Below are positions 34,763 to 42,710 of a DNA stretch of 64,000 nt, piece by piece. The first letter of the stretch is position 1. Every line of letters starts with the position of its first letter. This DNA comes from Halanaerobium hydrogeniformans (GTDB lineage Bacteria > Bacillota > Halanaerobiia > Halanaerobiales > Halanaerobiaceae): assembly GCF_000166415.1 (NCBI RefSeq), contig NC_014654.1, forward strand, positions 1,302,001 through 1,366,000, written 5' to 3'. The translations under genes were made by a program, and so were the position numbers. The notes beneath the pieces were generated by a model. The model did no database searches and was not told the DNA's origin. It worked only from the letters and a program-made list of their open reading frames with translations.

Positions 34763-34957
34763 TTAAGAATTAAGCTGAACAAAATGATTTATACTGCGAT
34801 CATAGGTTTTTTCAGCATCTGCACTAAAATAACAGGCAGGTAATTCGCCTCTTTTGCGGTGATAGTGGAGGCATTCACAGCAATAACCTTTTTTAGAACA
34901 GCTATAAGTGCAGTTGCAAATTTCTTTGTTATCATTAAAATTTTTGCAGTCTGCCAT
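34763..34957 (-). CDS. Small cysteine-rich protein (DUF6485-like)
   Basis: 64 residues with nine cysteines, arranged C4, C14, C16, C20, C26, C27, C29 and C42 in blocks such as [20 protein letters not shown], then GELPACYF and AEKTYDRSI. The pattern matches short DUF6485-type proteins of anaerobes and probably binds zinc or an Fe-S cluster. The function is unknown. The ATG at 34957 has AGGGGGAA upstream on the minus strand. It stands alone between plus-strand genes and has its own terminator. Confidence 0.8.
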   Translation of the reverse strand: MADCKNFNDNKEICNCTYSCSKKGYCCECLHYHRKRGELPACYFSADAEKTYDRSINHFVQLNS

Positions 34958-35104
34958 TTCTATTCCCCCTTTTTAAAATTTTCTAATTTTATTTTAACTA
35001 AAAATAAGCTTTTTGTCCAATTAATTAGCTTGCTGTAATTTTTAAAAATTATATATTTTTTCAATTATATAATATTAATAATAAATATAAATGGAGTGAT
35101 TAAA

Positions 35105-35905
35105 TTGAATACCAAATTATTGGCATTAGACTTAGATGGAACTTTATTAAAAGATGACTTGACTATTTCTTCTAGAAATAAAGAAGCAATAAAAAAAGCT
35201 AGACAAAAGGGAGTAGAGGTTGTTATAGCAACTGGAAGGCCTAACTCAGCTGCAATGAAGTATATAGAAGAATTAGAGTTAGATAGTTACCTTATTACAT
35301 ATAATGGTGCTTTAATCAAAGATCTTAAAAAAGACAGGATAGTTAAACATTCTCCTGTTGAATTAGAGATGAGCTATGAGATTTTAGATTATGTTAAAGC
35401 AAATGATTTGTATTTAAATATTTATTTACAGGATCAAATATTTTGCAATAAAGAATGTGAAGAAAGACAATATTATGAAGAATTAATGGGGGTAGAGCCA
35501 ACTTTAGTAAAAAATAAATTTAAGAAAGTTTTTGATCAACAATCTACTAAATTATTAATAATAGAAAAAGACCTTGAGGAAACTGAAAAAATATTTAATC
35601 ATTTAAGTGCAAAGTATGCAGATAAATTAAAATTTAATAGATCTATAATTGATTGTATTGATATTATGGATAAAAGCGTTTCAAAAGGTAATGCTTTAAA
35701 GACATTAGTAGATTTATTGGGACTAAATTCTGAGCAGCTTGTTGCAATCGGAGACAGAAATAATGATCTAGAAATGATTAAATATGCCGGGGTTGGAGTT
35801 GCTGTCTCAAGTGGTGAAAAAATATTGAAAGATGCTGCCGATTATATTACCACTTCAAATAATGAAGATGGGGTAGCAGAATATATAGAAAAGTTTATTC
35901 TTTAG
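35105..35905 (+). CDS. Cof-type HAD-superfamily phosphatase
   Basis: 266 residues from TTG 35105, 8 nt after GGAG (35093-35096); a GTG at 35096 overlaps that site. HAD motifs: LALDLDGTLL (nucleophile Asp), VIATGRP (Thr), a Lys in SKGNALKTLVDLLG, and AIGDRNNDLEMIKYAGVGVA with the metal Asp residues. The large C2-type cap between residues 85 and 190 is that of Cof/YidA proteins, which act on sugar phosphates or similar metabolites. The specificity is unknown. It is a single gene; the D-amino-acylase gene begins 60 bp later. Confidence 0.92.
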   Translation: MNTKLLALDLDGTLLKDDLTISSRNKEAIKKARQKGVEVVIATGRPNSAAMKYIEELELDSYLITYNGALIKDLKKDRIVKHSPVELEMSYEILDYVKANDLYLNIYLQDQIFCNKECEERQYYEELMGVEPTLVKNKFKKVFDQQSTKLLIIEKDLEETEKIFNHLSAKYADKLKFNRSIIDCIDIMDKSVSKGNALKTLVDLLGLNSEQLVAIGDRNNDLEMIKYAGVGVAVSSGEKILKDAADYITTSNNEDGVAEYIEKFIL

Positions 35906-35965
35906 TAAAAATAAAATGAATTAATTTGAAAGAATTGTTACTGAAAGAAAAAGGAGGTGATCTAT

Positions 35966-37318
35966 TTGTATGATCTATTAATAAAAAACGGAACAATTGT
36001 TGACCCGATCAAGGGGAAAGAAAAATTAAATATTGCTGTAAAAAATGGTATAATTGCAAAGTTAACTAAAGAATTTTTGCCTACAAATAAAGAAATTAAT
36101 GTAGACGGTCAATATATAAGTCCTGGATTCATAGACATTCATATCCATGAAGATAAATTAGAAAATAATAAGATTGAATTTGACATTTTTAAAACTATGG
36201 CTTTAATGGGTGTAACAACAGCAGTAGGTGGTAATTGTGGTTTTAGTTCTCAAAATCTATCGAATTATTTTGAGTCTTTAGAAAGACAAAAACCTTTAAT
36301 CAATTACTTAGGTTTAAGTGGTTATGGTAGTTTGAGGGAAAAAGCAGGTGTAAAAGATAATTATAAGCATATTTCAGACTCTAAAATTAAAGAAATCAAA
36401 AGGCTCTTAAAAGAAGATTTAGAAGCAGGTAGTTTAGGACTTTCTTTTGGTTTAGAATATACTCCCGGACTAACTACTAAGGAAATGATTGAACTTTCTG
36501 AGCTTGTTGCAGAATATCCTCAGCGTTTAGTTACAGCGCATTATAGATTTGATTCTGTAAGGGCTTTAGAATCAATAGCAGAATTGATCATTATTGCTAG
36601 AGAAGCAGGAAACAAGATGCAGATATCTCATTTAGGCAGCTGTACTGCTTATGGGCAAACAGCTGAGGCCTTAAAAATGATCGAGCAGGCAAATAAAGCA
36701 GGGATTGATATAATGGCTGATATTTATCCCTATGATGCTTTTAGCAGTTATATTGGTAGTGCAGTTTTTGATGCTGGTTGTTTTGAAAAGTGGGGAATTG
36801 ATTATGAAGCAGTTAAAATTTTAGAAGGAAAATATAAAGGTCAAGAGTGTACAGAAAAAATCTTTAATTATTTGAGAAAAAATGAAGTAGATACTCTTGT
36901 AGCCGTTTCTGCAATGGATGAATCGGAAATTGTGGAAGCTATTAAAAATCCCCTGCTGATGATTGCAAGTGATGGACTTCTCAATCAAGGCCAGGGCCAT
37001 CCGCGTTCAGCTGGAACTTGCCCCAGAGTAATTGCAAAGTATGTTAGAAAAGAAAAACAGATAAGCTTAAAAAATGCAGTAAATAAAATGACTAATCTTC
37101 CTGCTCAAAGAATAGGTCTTAGTAAAAAAGGGAGAATCAAAGAAGGTTATGATGCAGATCTAACAATCTTTGATTTTAATACAATTGAAGATAATGCTAG
37201 TTTTGAGCAGCCGACAAAAGCTCCAACAGGAATTAACCATGTACTTATAAAGGGAGTTGAAATAGTGAAAAACTCTGAATTAACCGGTCAAAGATCTGCT
37301 GAAGTAATAAAGTTATAG
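35966..37318 (+). CDS. N-acyl-D-amino-acid deacylase-family amidohydrolase
   Basis: 450 residues from TTG 35966, 8 nt after AAGGAGG (35951-35957). The amidohydrolase order is complete: metal pair in GFIDIHIHED (H59, H61), the cysteine ligand in VGGNCGFSS (C91), histidines in VTAHYRF and QISHLGSC, and the catalytic Asp in MIASDG. HPRSAGTCPRVI follows. The Cys ligand and the HPR segment are marks of the D-aminoacylase group. It releases D-amino acids from N-acyl derivatives. A YfcC-type carrier gene follows 48 bp later and probably imports a substrate or removes a product. Confidence 0.85.
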   Translation: MYDLLIKNGTIVDPIKGKEKLNIAVKNGIIAKLTKEFLPTNKEINVDGQYISPGFIDIHIHEDKLENNKIEFDIFKTMALMGVTTAVGGNCGFSSQNLSNYFESLERQKPLINYLGLSGYGSLREKAGVKDNYKHISDSKIKEIKRLLKEDLEAGSLGLSFGLEYTPGLTTKEMIELSELVAEYPQRLVTAHYRFDSVRALESIAELIIIAREAGNKMQISHLGSCTAYGQTAEALKMIEQANKAGIDIMADIYPYDAFSSYIGSAVFDAGCFEKWGIDYEAVKILEGKYKGQECTEKIFNYLRKNEVDTLVAVSAMDESEIVEAIKNPLLMIASDGLLNQGQGHPRSAGTCPRVIAKYVRKEKQISLKNAVNKMTNLPAQRIGLSKKGRIKEGYDADLTIFDFNTIEDNASFEQPTKAPTGINHVLIKGVEIVKNSELTGQRSAEVIKL

Positions 37319-37366
37319 AATTTTAATTTTTTTAATTAAAAAAAGATAAAAGGAGGAAAATTAGCA

Positions 37367-38773
37367 ATGAGTAGTGAAAAAAAGAGAGTAGGATTTGCTG
37401 AAAAGTTCCCACATGTATTAGTTTTACTGTTTGTAATTATAATACTGGCCGCCCTTTCCACTTATATAGTGACCCCAGGTTCTTATGAGCGGGTGATAGT
37501 AGAGGGGAGAGAGGTCATTGATCCCGGTTCTTATCAGGTAGTAGAGAGGACACCAGTTGGTATTTTCGGGATCTTAAAAGCTATTCCGGAGGGTTTAAAT
37601 GAGGTAGGTTTTATAATATTCTTTATCTTTATCGTTGGTGGTTCATTTGGAATAATATCTAAAACTGGAGCCGTTGATGCTGGTATAGCTTCTTTGACAA
37701 GACTCTTAGAGGGAAGAGAGAAAATTATAATCCCGGCAATTATGGGAGTTTTTGCCTTGGGAGGTTCAACCCTGGGAATGGCCGAAGAAACCCTGGTTTT
37801 TATACCGGCAATGGTACCACTTGCAATAGCATTAGGTTTTGATTCGATTACAGGGGTAGCAGTTGTTTTAATTGGAGCTGGAGCAGGTTTTGCAGGTGCA
37901 TTTATGAACCCTTTTACAATTGGAATAGCTCAGGGAATTGCTGAACTACCAATCTTTTCGGGGATGGGTTTTAGAATAGGAGTTTGGTTCGTTATTACAG
38001 GGATAGCAGTTGCTTTTGTTTATAGATATGCAGCAAAAATAAAAGAGAATCCAGAATTAAGTCCGATGTATGAAGAAGATCGTCAGAGAAATCTTTCAGT
38101 AGATATTTCTGAGTTTGAGAAATTAGAAAAACATCATAAAAATGTATTAGCAGTTGTTATTATTGGTTTTTTAATGTTAATCTGGGGAGTAACTCAATAT
38201 GGATGGTATATAACTGAAATATCTGCCCTTTTTCTTGGGATTGGAATAGCTGCTGGTTTAATAGGTAAATTAGGTGTTAATGGGACTGCAGAATCATTTG
38301 TAGAAGGAGCAAAGGATTTGACAATGGCAGCTATAATTGTTGGTGTTGCTCGTGCTATATTAGTAGTTTTAAATGATGGCAATATTATTGACACAATCTT
38401 ATTTTCTGTATCTAATGCAATTGAAGGACTTCCGTCTTATTTTTCTGCACTTGGAATGTATTTTTTCCAGAGTCTTTTAAATATCATAGTTCCTTCTGGT
38501 AGTGGGCAGGCAGCACTAACAATGCCCATCATGTCACCTCTGTCAGATTTAGTAGGTGTTTCCAGACAAACTGCCGTTCTTGCCTATCAATTAGGTGATG
38601 GCTTTACAAATATCTGGTCCCCAACTTCAGGCTATTTTATGGCAGGTTTAGGATTAGCGGGAGTCGGTTGGGAAAAATGGGCTAAATGGTTTATGCCTTT
38701 ATTGTTGATTTGGTTTGCTGCAGGAGGGGTTTTAGTAACAATTGCTCATCTGATTCAATATGGCCCATTTTAA
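37367..38773 (+). CDS. YfcC-family (C4-dicarboxylate/amino acid) membrane carrier
   Basis: 468 residues, ATG 37367 with AAAGGAGG upstream. About 12 membrane segments are present. The early periplasmic segment TPGSYERVIVEGREVIDPG, then FALGGSTLGMAEETLVFIPA and VPSGSGQAALTMPIMSPL, match the YfcC/DcuC-related family. Members are called C4-dicarboxylate or basic amino acid/arginine-ornithine carriers. The substrate is not readable, but cotranscription with an N-acyl-D-amino-acid deacylase points to acylated amino acids or peptides. A hairpin follows at 38812. Confidence 0.85.
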   Translation: MSSEKKRVGFAEKFPHVLVLLFVIIILAALSTYIVTPGSYERVIVEGREVIDPGSYQVVERTPVGIFGILKAIPEGLNEVGFIIFFIFIVGGSFGIISKTGAVDAGIASLTRLLEGREKIIIPAIMGVFALGGSTLGMAEETLVFIPAMVPLAIALGFDSITGVAVVLIGAGAGFAGAFMNPFTIGIAQGIAELPIFSGMGFRIGVWFVITGIAVAFVYRYAAKIKENPELSPMYEEDRQRNLSVDISEFEKLEKHHKNVLAVVIIGFLMLIWGVTQYGWYITEISALFLGIGIAAGLIGKLGVNGTAESFVEGAKDLTMAAIIVGVARAILVVLNDGNIIDTILFSVSNAIEGLPSYFSALGMYFFQSLLNIIVPSGSGQAALTMPIMSPLSDLVGVSRQTAVLAYQLGDGFTNIWSPTSGYFMAGLGLAGVGWEKWAKWFMPLLLIWFAAGGVLVTIAHLIQYGPF

Positions 38774-38811
38774 ATTAATTGTTTAATATAACAATGACTT
38801 TAAGCCCTGCT

Positions 38812-38840
38812 TGAAAGTTGAAAGCAGGGCTTAATTTGAG
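38812..38840 (+). terminator. Rho-independent terminator after the YfcC-type gene
   Basis: AAGCCCTGCTT (38812-38822) pairs with AAGCAGGGCTT (38822-38832) around a short loop, with AATTT after it. Confidence 0.7.
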
Positions 38841-39040
38841 TAATTTTTTTTAAGCTGAAGGAATAATATTAATTATGAAGAAAAAATAAGGTAGGAGAAT
38901 GATTTAACTCAAAGAGTAAGTTAATGATTTTCTTCATCAAGTTAAAGGTAATTTGAATTTTATAGAGAATAATCTAATAGGATTATTTTTAATGTGCAAG
39001 CTAATACTATCTTTATTTATAGAAGGAGAGAATAAATTAT

Positions 39041-40264
39041 ATGAATTTAAAAGAAGAAGCTCTAAAGTTACATAAGGACAATCAGGGTAAATTGATGGTC
39101 AAAACAAAGGTTGCGGTAAATGACGAACATGATCTTTCTTTAGCTTATTCACCTGGAGTTGCTGAACCATGTTTAGAGATCGAAAGAGAACCTAATAAAA
39201 TCTATGAGTATACAAACAAAGCAAACTTTGTGGCGGTAGTTAGTGATGGTAGTGCAGTTTTAGGCCTGGGCGATATTGGAGCAGCAGCTTCGATGCCAGT
39301 TATGGAAGGAAAAGCAGTTCTTTTTAAAGAATTCGGTGGTGTAGATGCATTTCCAATCTGTCTTGACGAATCTGACCCAGACAAAATAATAGAAATAGTT
39401 AAAAAAATGGAATCTGTCTGGGGTGGAATTAACTTAGAGGATATTAAGGCTCCAAAGTGTTTTTATATAGAAGATAGACTTAAAAAAGAGCTCAGTATTC
39501 CTGTTTTTCATGATGACCAGCATGGAACAGCTATTATAACTTTAGCAGGTTTGATTAACTCTCTTAAAATTGTTGACAAAAAGATGGAAGAGATAAAGGT
39601 TGTTGTCAATGGTGCTGGAGCTGCTGGAGTAAGTATTATCGATTTACTTTTAGCAGAAGGAGTCAAGGATATAATCGCTTTAGACAGCAAAGGGGCTATT
39701 TATGAAGGTAGAGATAATCTTAATGAGAGCAAAGAAGAGTTAGCAAAATTAACAAATAAAAATAATAAAAGTGGAGATCTTGCCGAGATTATGAAGGATA
39801 CAGATGTATTTATTGGAGTATCAATTGCCAATTTGGTTTCAAAAGATATGGTTAAATCAATGAATGCCGATCCAATAATCTTTGCAATGGCCAATCCCGT
39901 TCCAGAAATCATGCCTGATGAGGCTTTTGCAGCAGGTGCAAAAATCGTTGGTACAGGTCGTTCTGATTTTCCAAATCAGGTTAATAATGTACTTGCATTT
40001 CCCGGTATTTTCAGGGGTGCCCTTGATGTAAGAGCTAGAGAGATCAACAAAAAAATGAAACAGGCAGCAGCATATGCTTTAGCTGATCTAATTGCTGAAG
40101 ATGAACTTAAGCCTGATTATGTAATACCAAAACCATTTGATCCAAGGGTAGGACCATATGTGGCAGCTGCAGTCGCTCAAGCAGCGATAGATACCAATGT
40201 AGCCAGAATAAAATTAAGTTATGAAGAAGAATTAGAAAATGCCAAAAAAATTATGGCAAAATAA
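39041..40264 (+). CDS. NAD-dependent malic enzyme (malate dehydrogenase, decarboxylating)
   Basis: 407 residues, ATG 39041 with AAGGAG upstream. The short bacterial malic enzyme is recognised by SLAYSPGVAEPCLEI, VSDGSAVLGLGDIG, VFHDDQHGTAIITLAGLIN and the dinucleotide loop VVNGAGAAGVSIIDLLL. It converts malate to pyruvate and CO2 with NAD(P)+. The short form without a phosphotransacetylase domain usually prefers NAD. The 267-bp upstream region contains a small hairpin AATAATC/GATTATT at 38968-38987. It is monocistronic, with terminators on both sides. Confidence 0.95.
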   Translation: MNLKEEALKLHKDNQGKLMVKTKVAVNDEHDLSLAYSPGVAEPCLEIEREPNKIYEYTNKANFVAVVSDGSAVLGLGDIGAAASMPVMEGKAVLFKEFGGVDAFPICLDESDPDKIIEIVKKMESVWGGINLEDIKAPKCFYIEDRLKKELSIPVFHDDQHGTAIITLAGLINSLKIVDKKMEEIKVVVNGAGAAGVSIIDLLLAEGVKDIIALDSKGAIYEGRDNLNESKEELAKLTNKNNKSGDLAEIMKDTDVFIGVSIANLVSKDMVKSMNADPIIFAMANPVPEIMPDEAFAAGAKIVGTGRSDFPNQVNNVLAFPGIFRGALDVRAREINKKMKQAAAYALADLIAEDELKPDYVIPKPFDPRVGPYVAAAVAQAAIDTNVARIKLSYEEELENAKKIMAK

Positions 40265-40305
40265 ATGAGTTTAGCTTTTCTTAAGTATAAATTAATCAAA
40301 AATAG

Positions 40306-40334
40306 GACAGTTCTTTTTTAGAGCTGTCTTTTTT
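40306..40334 (+). terminator. Rho-independent terminator after malic enzyme
   Basis: GACAGTTCT (40306-40314) pairs with AGAGCTGTC (40320-40328) and is followed by six T. Confidence 0.8.
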
Positions 40335-40382
40335 CATTAACTTTAAACTACTTATCAGGGAATTTAAGATAGGAGTGAAATT

Positions 40383-40925
40383 ATGAAAAAGATTTTATTG
40401 AATATAGCAGAAAACTTTAATAGAGACAATATTAACTGGGCAATTGGGGCTTCATATTTATTGAAAATTCATAACATTGTTGATACAGCAAATGATTTAG
40501 ATATTTTAGTTGTGAAAACTGATTTTAAAAAGGCCGCTTCTCTTTTAGATAGGATAGGACAGAAAGAAAAAGCAGAAAAAAAACAAAAATATTTTTCAAA
40601 TGAATTTTATAAGTATCAAGTTGATGGTGTTGAAGTTGATTTATTTGTTGATTTAGTTTTAAACTATAATAATAGTTTTTTAAATTATCAATTTAAAAAA
40701 GAATCGATCACAGAGTATAAAAAGATTAACCGGGTTCAAATCCCACTGGCTTCACTAGAAGACTGGTATATTTTATACTCATTAATGCCTGACAAAGAAA
40801 ACAAAATTAAATTACTGGAAGATTATTTTAAACAGCATGGGGTAAAAAAACCTGAAATATTTCATAAAATTCTAAAAGAAGACCTTCCTAATGAGCTAAA
40901 GAAAAGGATTAATAGATTTTTATAA
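40383..40925 (+). CDS. Nucleotidyltransferase-fold protein
   Basis: 180 residues, ATG 40383 with AGGAGTG upstream. NINWAIGASYLLKIHNI followed by NDLDILV gives the GS/GA and DxD features of a minimal nucleotidyltransferase fold, and VDGVEVDLFVDLVL supplies the third acidic strand. Such proteins include MNT-type and AbiEii-like enzymes as well as uncharacterised housekeeping members. The usual GS motif reads GAS here. It lies 57 bp before a RelA/SpoT-type alarmone synthetase on the same strand. Activity and target are unknown. Confidence 0.65.
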   Translation: MKKILLNIAENFNRDNINWAIGASYLLKIHNIVDTANDLDILVVKTDFKKAASLLDRIGQKEKAEKKQKYFSNEFYKYQVDGVEVDLFVDLVLNYNNSFLNYQFKKESITEYKKINRVQIPLASLEDWYILYSLMPDKENKIKLLEDYFKQHGVKKPEIFHKILKEDLPNELKKRINRFL

Positions 40926-40982
40926 TAATTTGATTATATTTTGATATAATTAACTTAACTTTAAGTGGAAGGAGCATATAAA

Positions 40983-42005
40983 ATGGCTGATAAAATAACA
41001 GTTGAAAAAGCTGTAGAAGATTACAAAAAAAATAGAGAGAAATTCATTTATTTAACTTCAGAAGTAGAGAAAATCATAAAAGAAGTTTTAAATGATAAAG
41101 AGATAGAATATCATAACATTGAAAAACGCACCAAAAGTATTGAAAGTTTTAAAAGAAAAGCAAAGAGAGAAAAATATAAAGATCCAATTAACGAGATAAC
41201 TGATTTAGCTGGAATAAGAATAGTAACCCTTTTTGAAAAAGATGTTTATAAAATTAGTACAATTATAAAAGAAATATTTAAAATTGATTATGAAAATAGT
41301 GTAGATAAATCTGATTTTTTAGAAGCAGACAAAATGGGGTACAAATCTGTTCATTATATTGCTGCTTTAACTGACAAAAGAATAACGGATTCTAAATTGG
41401 AATCTTTTAAAGACTTCTATTTTGAGATACAAATTAGAAGTATTCTTCAACATGCCTGGGCTGAAATAGAACATGACAGAAACTACAAATTCAAAGGCAA
41501 TTTACCCAAACATTTACAGAGGAGATTTTATTCTCTAGCCGGAATGCTGGAAATGGCAGACCGAGAATTTAATCAACTTGCTAAAGAGGTAGAGGAATAT
41601 AAATCAAGGGTAAAAGATATTACAAAAGATGGAGAAATAGAATTAGAATTAACCCTTAATTCATTAAAAAAATACTCATTAAATAAATTTAATGAGGCAA
41701 TAAATTCCAGTTTGATAAGTGTTGATTTTGATAACGAAACAATTTTAAAAGAATTAAAAATTTATGGGATTAATAATTTAATAGAATTAGATGATATTGT
41801 ACCAGAAAATTTTTGCGAGTTTATAAAGAAAATTCTAAATAAAAAAAGAATAGTAAAATTATCACCATTAATTCGAACCATGATGATAATAAATGATCAT
41901 CATAAATATTTTGAAATTGTCTGTGATAACAATGAACTAAATCCAGACAACTTTTATCTAAGATTATTAAAAGAATATGATATTACTATTAATAAGATTA
42001 TTTAA
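40983..42005 (+). CDS. RelA/SpoT-domain (p)ppGpp synthetase with a C-terminal extension
   Basis: 340 residues from ATG 40983, with GGAAGGAG at about 40967-40974; a GTG at 40965 lies inside that site. The synthetase domain (about 45-215) is complete: KRTKSIESFKRK, TDLAGIRIV, MGYKSVHYIA and EIQIRSILQHAWAEIEHD hold the ATP, metal, G-loop and acidic residues. There is no hydrolase HD domain. The last 130 residues are helical, with LKELKIYGINNLIELDD, and I do not recognise them. It could be a small alarmone synthetase or a toxic SAS type; the longer C-terminus argues against plain RelQ. A nucleotidyltransferase-like gene precedes it. Confidence 0.87.
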   Translation: MADKITVEKAVEDYKKNREKFIYLTSEVEKIIKEVLNDKEIEYHNIEKRTKSIESFKRKAKREKYKDPINEITDLAGIRIVTLFEKDVYKISTIIKEIFKIDYENSVDKSDFLEADKMGYKSVHYIAALTDKRITDSKLESFKDFYFEIQIRSILQHAWAEIEHDRNYKFKGNLPKHLQRRFYSLAGMLEMADREFNQLAKEVEEYKSRVKDITKDGEIELELTLNSLKKYSLNKFNEAINSSLISVDFDNETILKELKIYGINNLIELDDIVPENFCEFIKKILNKKRIVKLSPLIRTMMIINDHHKYFEIVCDNNELNPDNFYLRLLKEYDITINKII

Positions 42006-42198
42006 CTGTCCATTGAAACCCGGATTACACTCAAATTTAAGACAATATTTACTATTAATTTACTATTAGATTAGAATAAGATTAGAATCTAAAAAATCAG
42101 CAGGAAAAATCTAAAATATCAATAATATAAAAATAGAGACACATTTTGTTCAGACTTAATAATCCTGTTTTTTGAAAATCATTAATTATTTATAATTT

Positions 42199-42230
42199 TA
42201 GCCTTTTCAAATAAAGAACAAGGCTATTTT
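42199..42230 (+). terminator. Terminator between the synthetase and lipoprotein genes
   Basis: TAGCCTT (42199-42205) pairs with AAGGCTA (42220-42226) and is followed by TTTT. It is about 190 bp after the synthetase stop. Confidence 0.6.
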
Positions 42231-42265
42231 CATAAGATCATTAATTTTTGAAAGGAGGTTTAAGG

Positions 42266-42472
42266 ATGAGAAATTTGAGAAACAAGAAACTAATAATTCT
42301 CTTAAGTATCTTAGCTTTATTTGCTTTAGTTCTTGTTGGATGTGGTGTTGATGATATTGAGGAAGAGCCTGTTGAAGAACCAATGCAGGAAGAGCCTATG
42401 GAAGAGCCAGCTCCTCCTATGGAGGAAGAGCCTGCTCCAGCACCTGAAGATGATATGAATGGAGAATTTTAA
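42266..42472 (+). CDS. Small acidic proline/glutamate-rich lipoprotein
   Basis: 68 residues from ATG 42266 (AAAGGAGG about 9 nt upstream). A lipoprotein signal ends in ALVLVGC with the lipidated cysteine at C26. The mature part of 42 residues is almost entirely Glu, Pro, Met, Ala and Asp, in imperfect repeats of EEPxxEEP type, and is probably unstructured. It would be anchored to the outer face of the inner membrane or to the outer membrane. The function is unknown. It has terminators before and after, so it is a single-gene unit. Confidence 0.82.
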   Translation: MRNLRNKKLIILLSILALFALVLVGCGVDDIEEEPVEEPMQEEPMEEPAPPMEEEPAPAPEDDMNGEF

Positions 42473-42520
42473 TTAAAAATATATTTGACGTTATCTAAAA
42501 TAACATTTAAGTTATTATAA

Positions 42521-42560
42521 ACAAGAGGTTCCTGAATATTCAGGAGCCTCTTGTTATTTA
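42521..42560 (+). terminator. Strong rho-independent terminator after the lipoprotein
   Basis: ACAAGAGGTTCCTGAA (42521-42536) and TTCAGGAGCCTCTTGT (42539-42554) form a near-perfect long stem, followed by a T-rich stretch. Confidence 0.9.
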
Positions 42561-42615
42561 TATGGCATAAAATTATCACAATCACATTATACAGGTTTAA
42601 TTATTAAAAAAAAGA

Positions 42616-42671
42616 TGGTATAATAAATTTATAAAATAATAATAGGTTTTAATCCCTAATAATTAGGGATT
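42616..42671 (+). promoter_or_regulatory. Extended -10 promoter and leader hairpin of hom
   Basis: TGGTATAAT (42616-42624) is an extended -10 box with no clear -35. The leader then has the perfect dyad AATCCCTAA (42651-42659) / TTAGGGATT (42663-42671), followed a few bases later by a run of T. No T-box or threonine-rich leader peptide is visible. Confidence 0.5.
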
Positions 42672-42710
42672 TCCTTAATTTTTTATAAAAAATATTGGGA
42701 GGTTAAAAAT

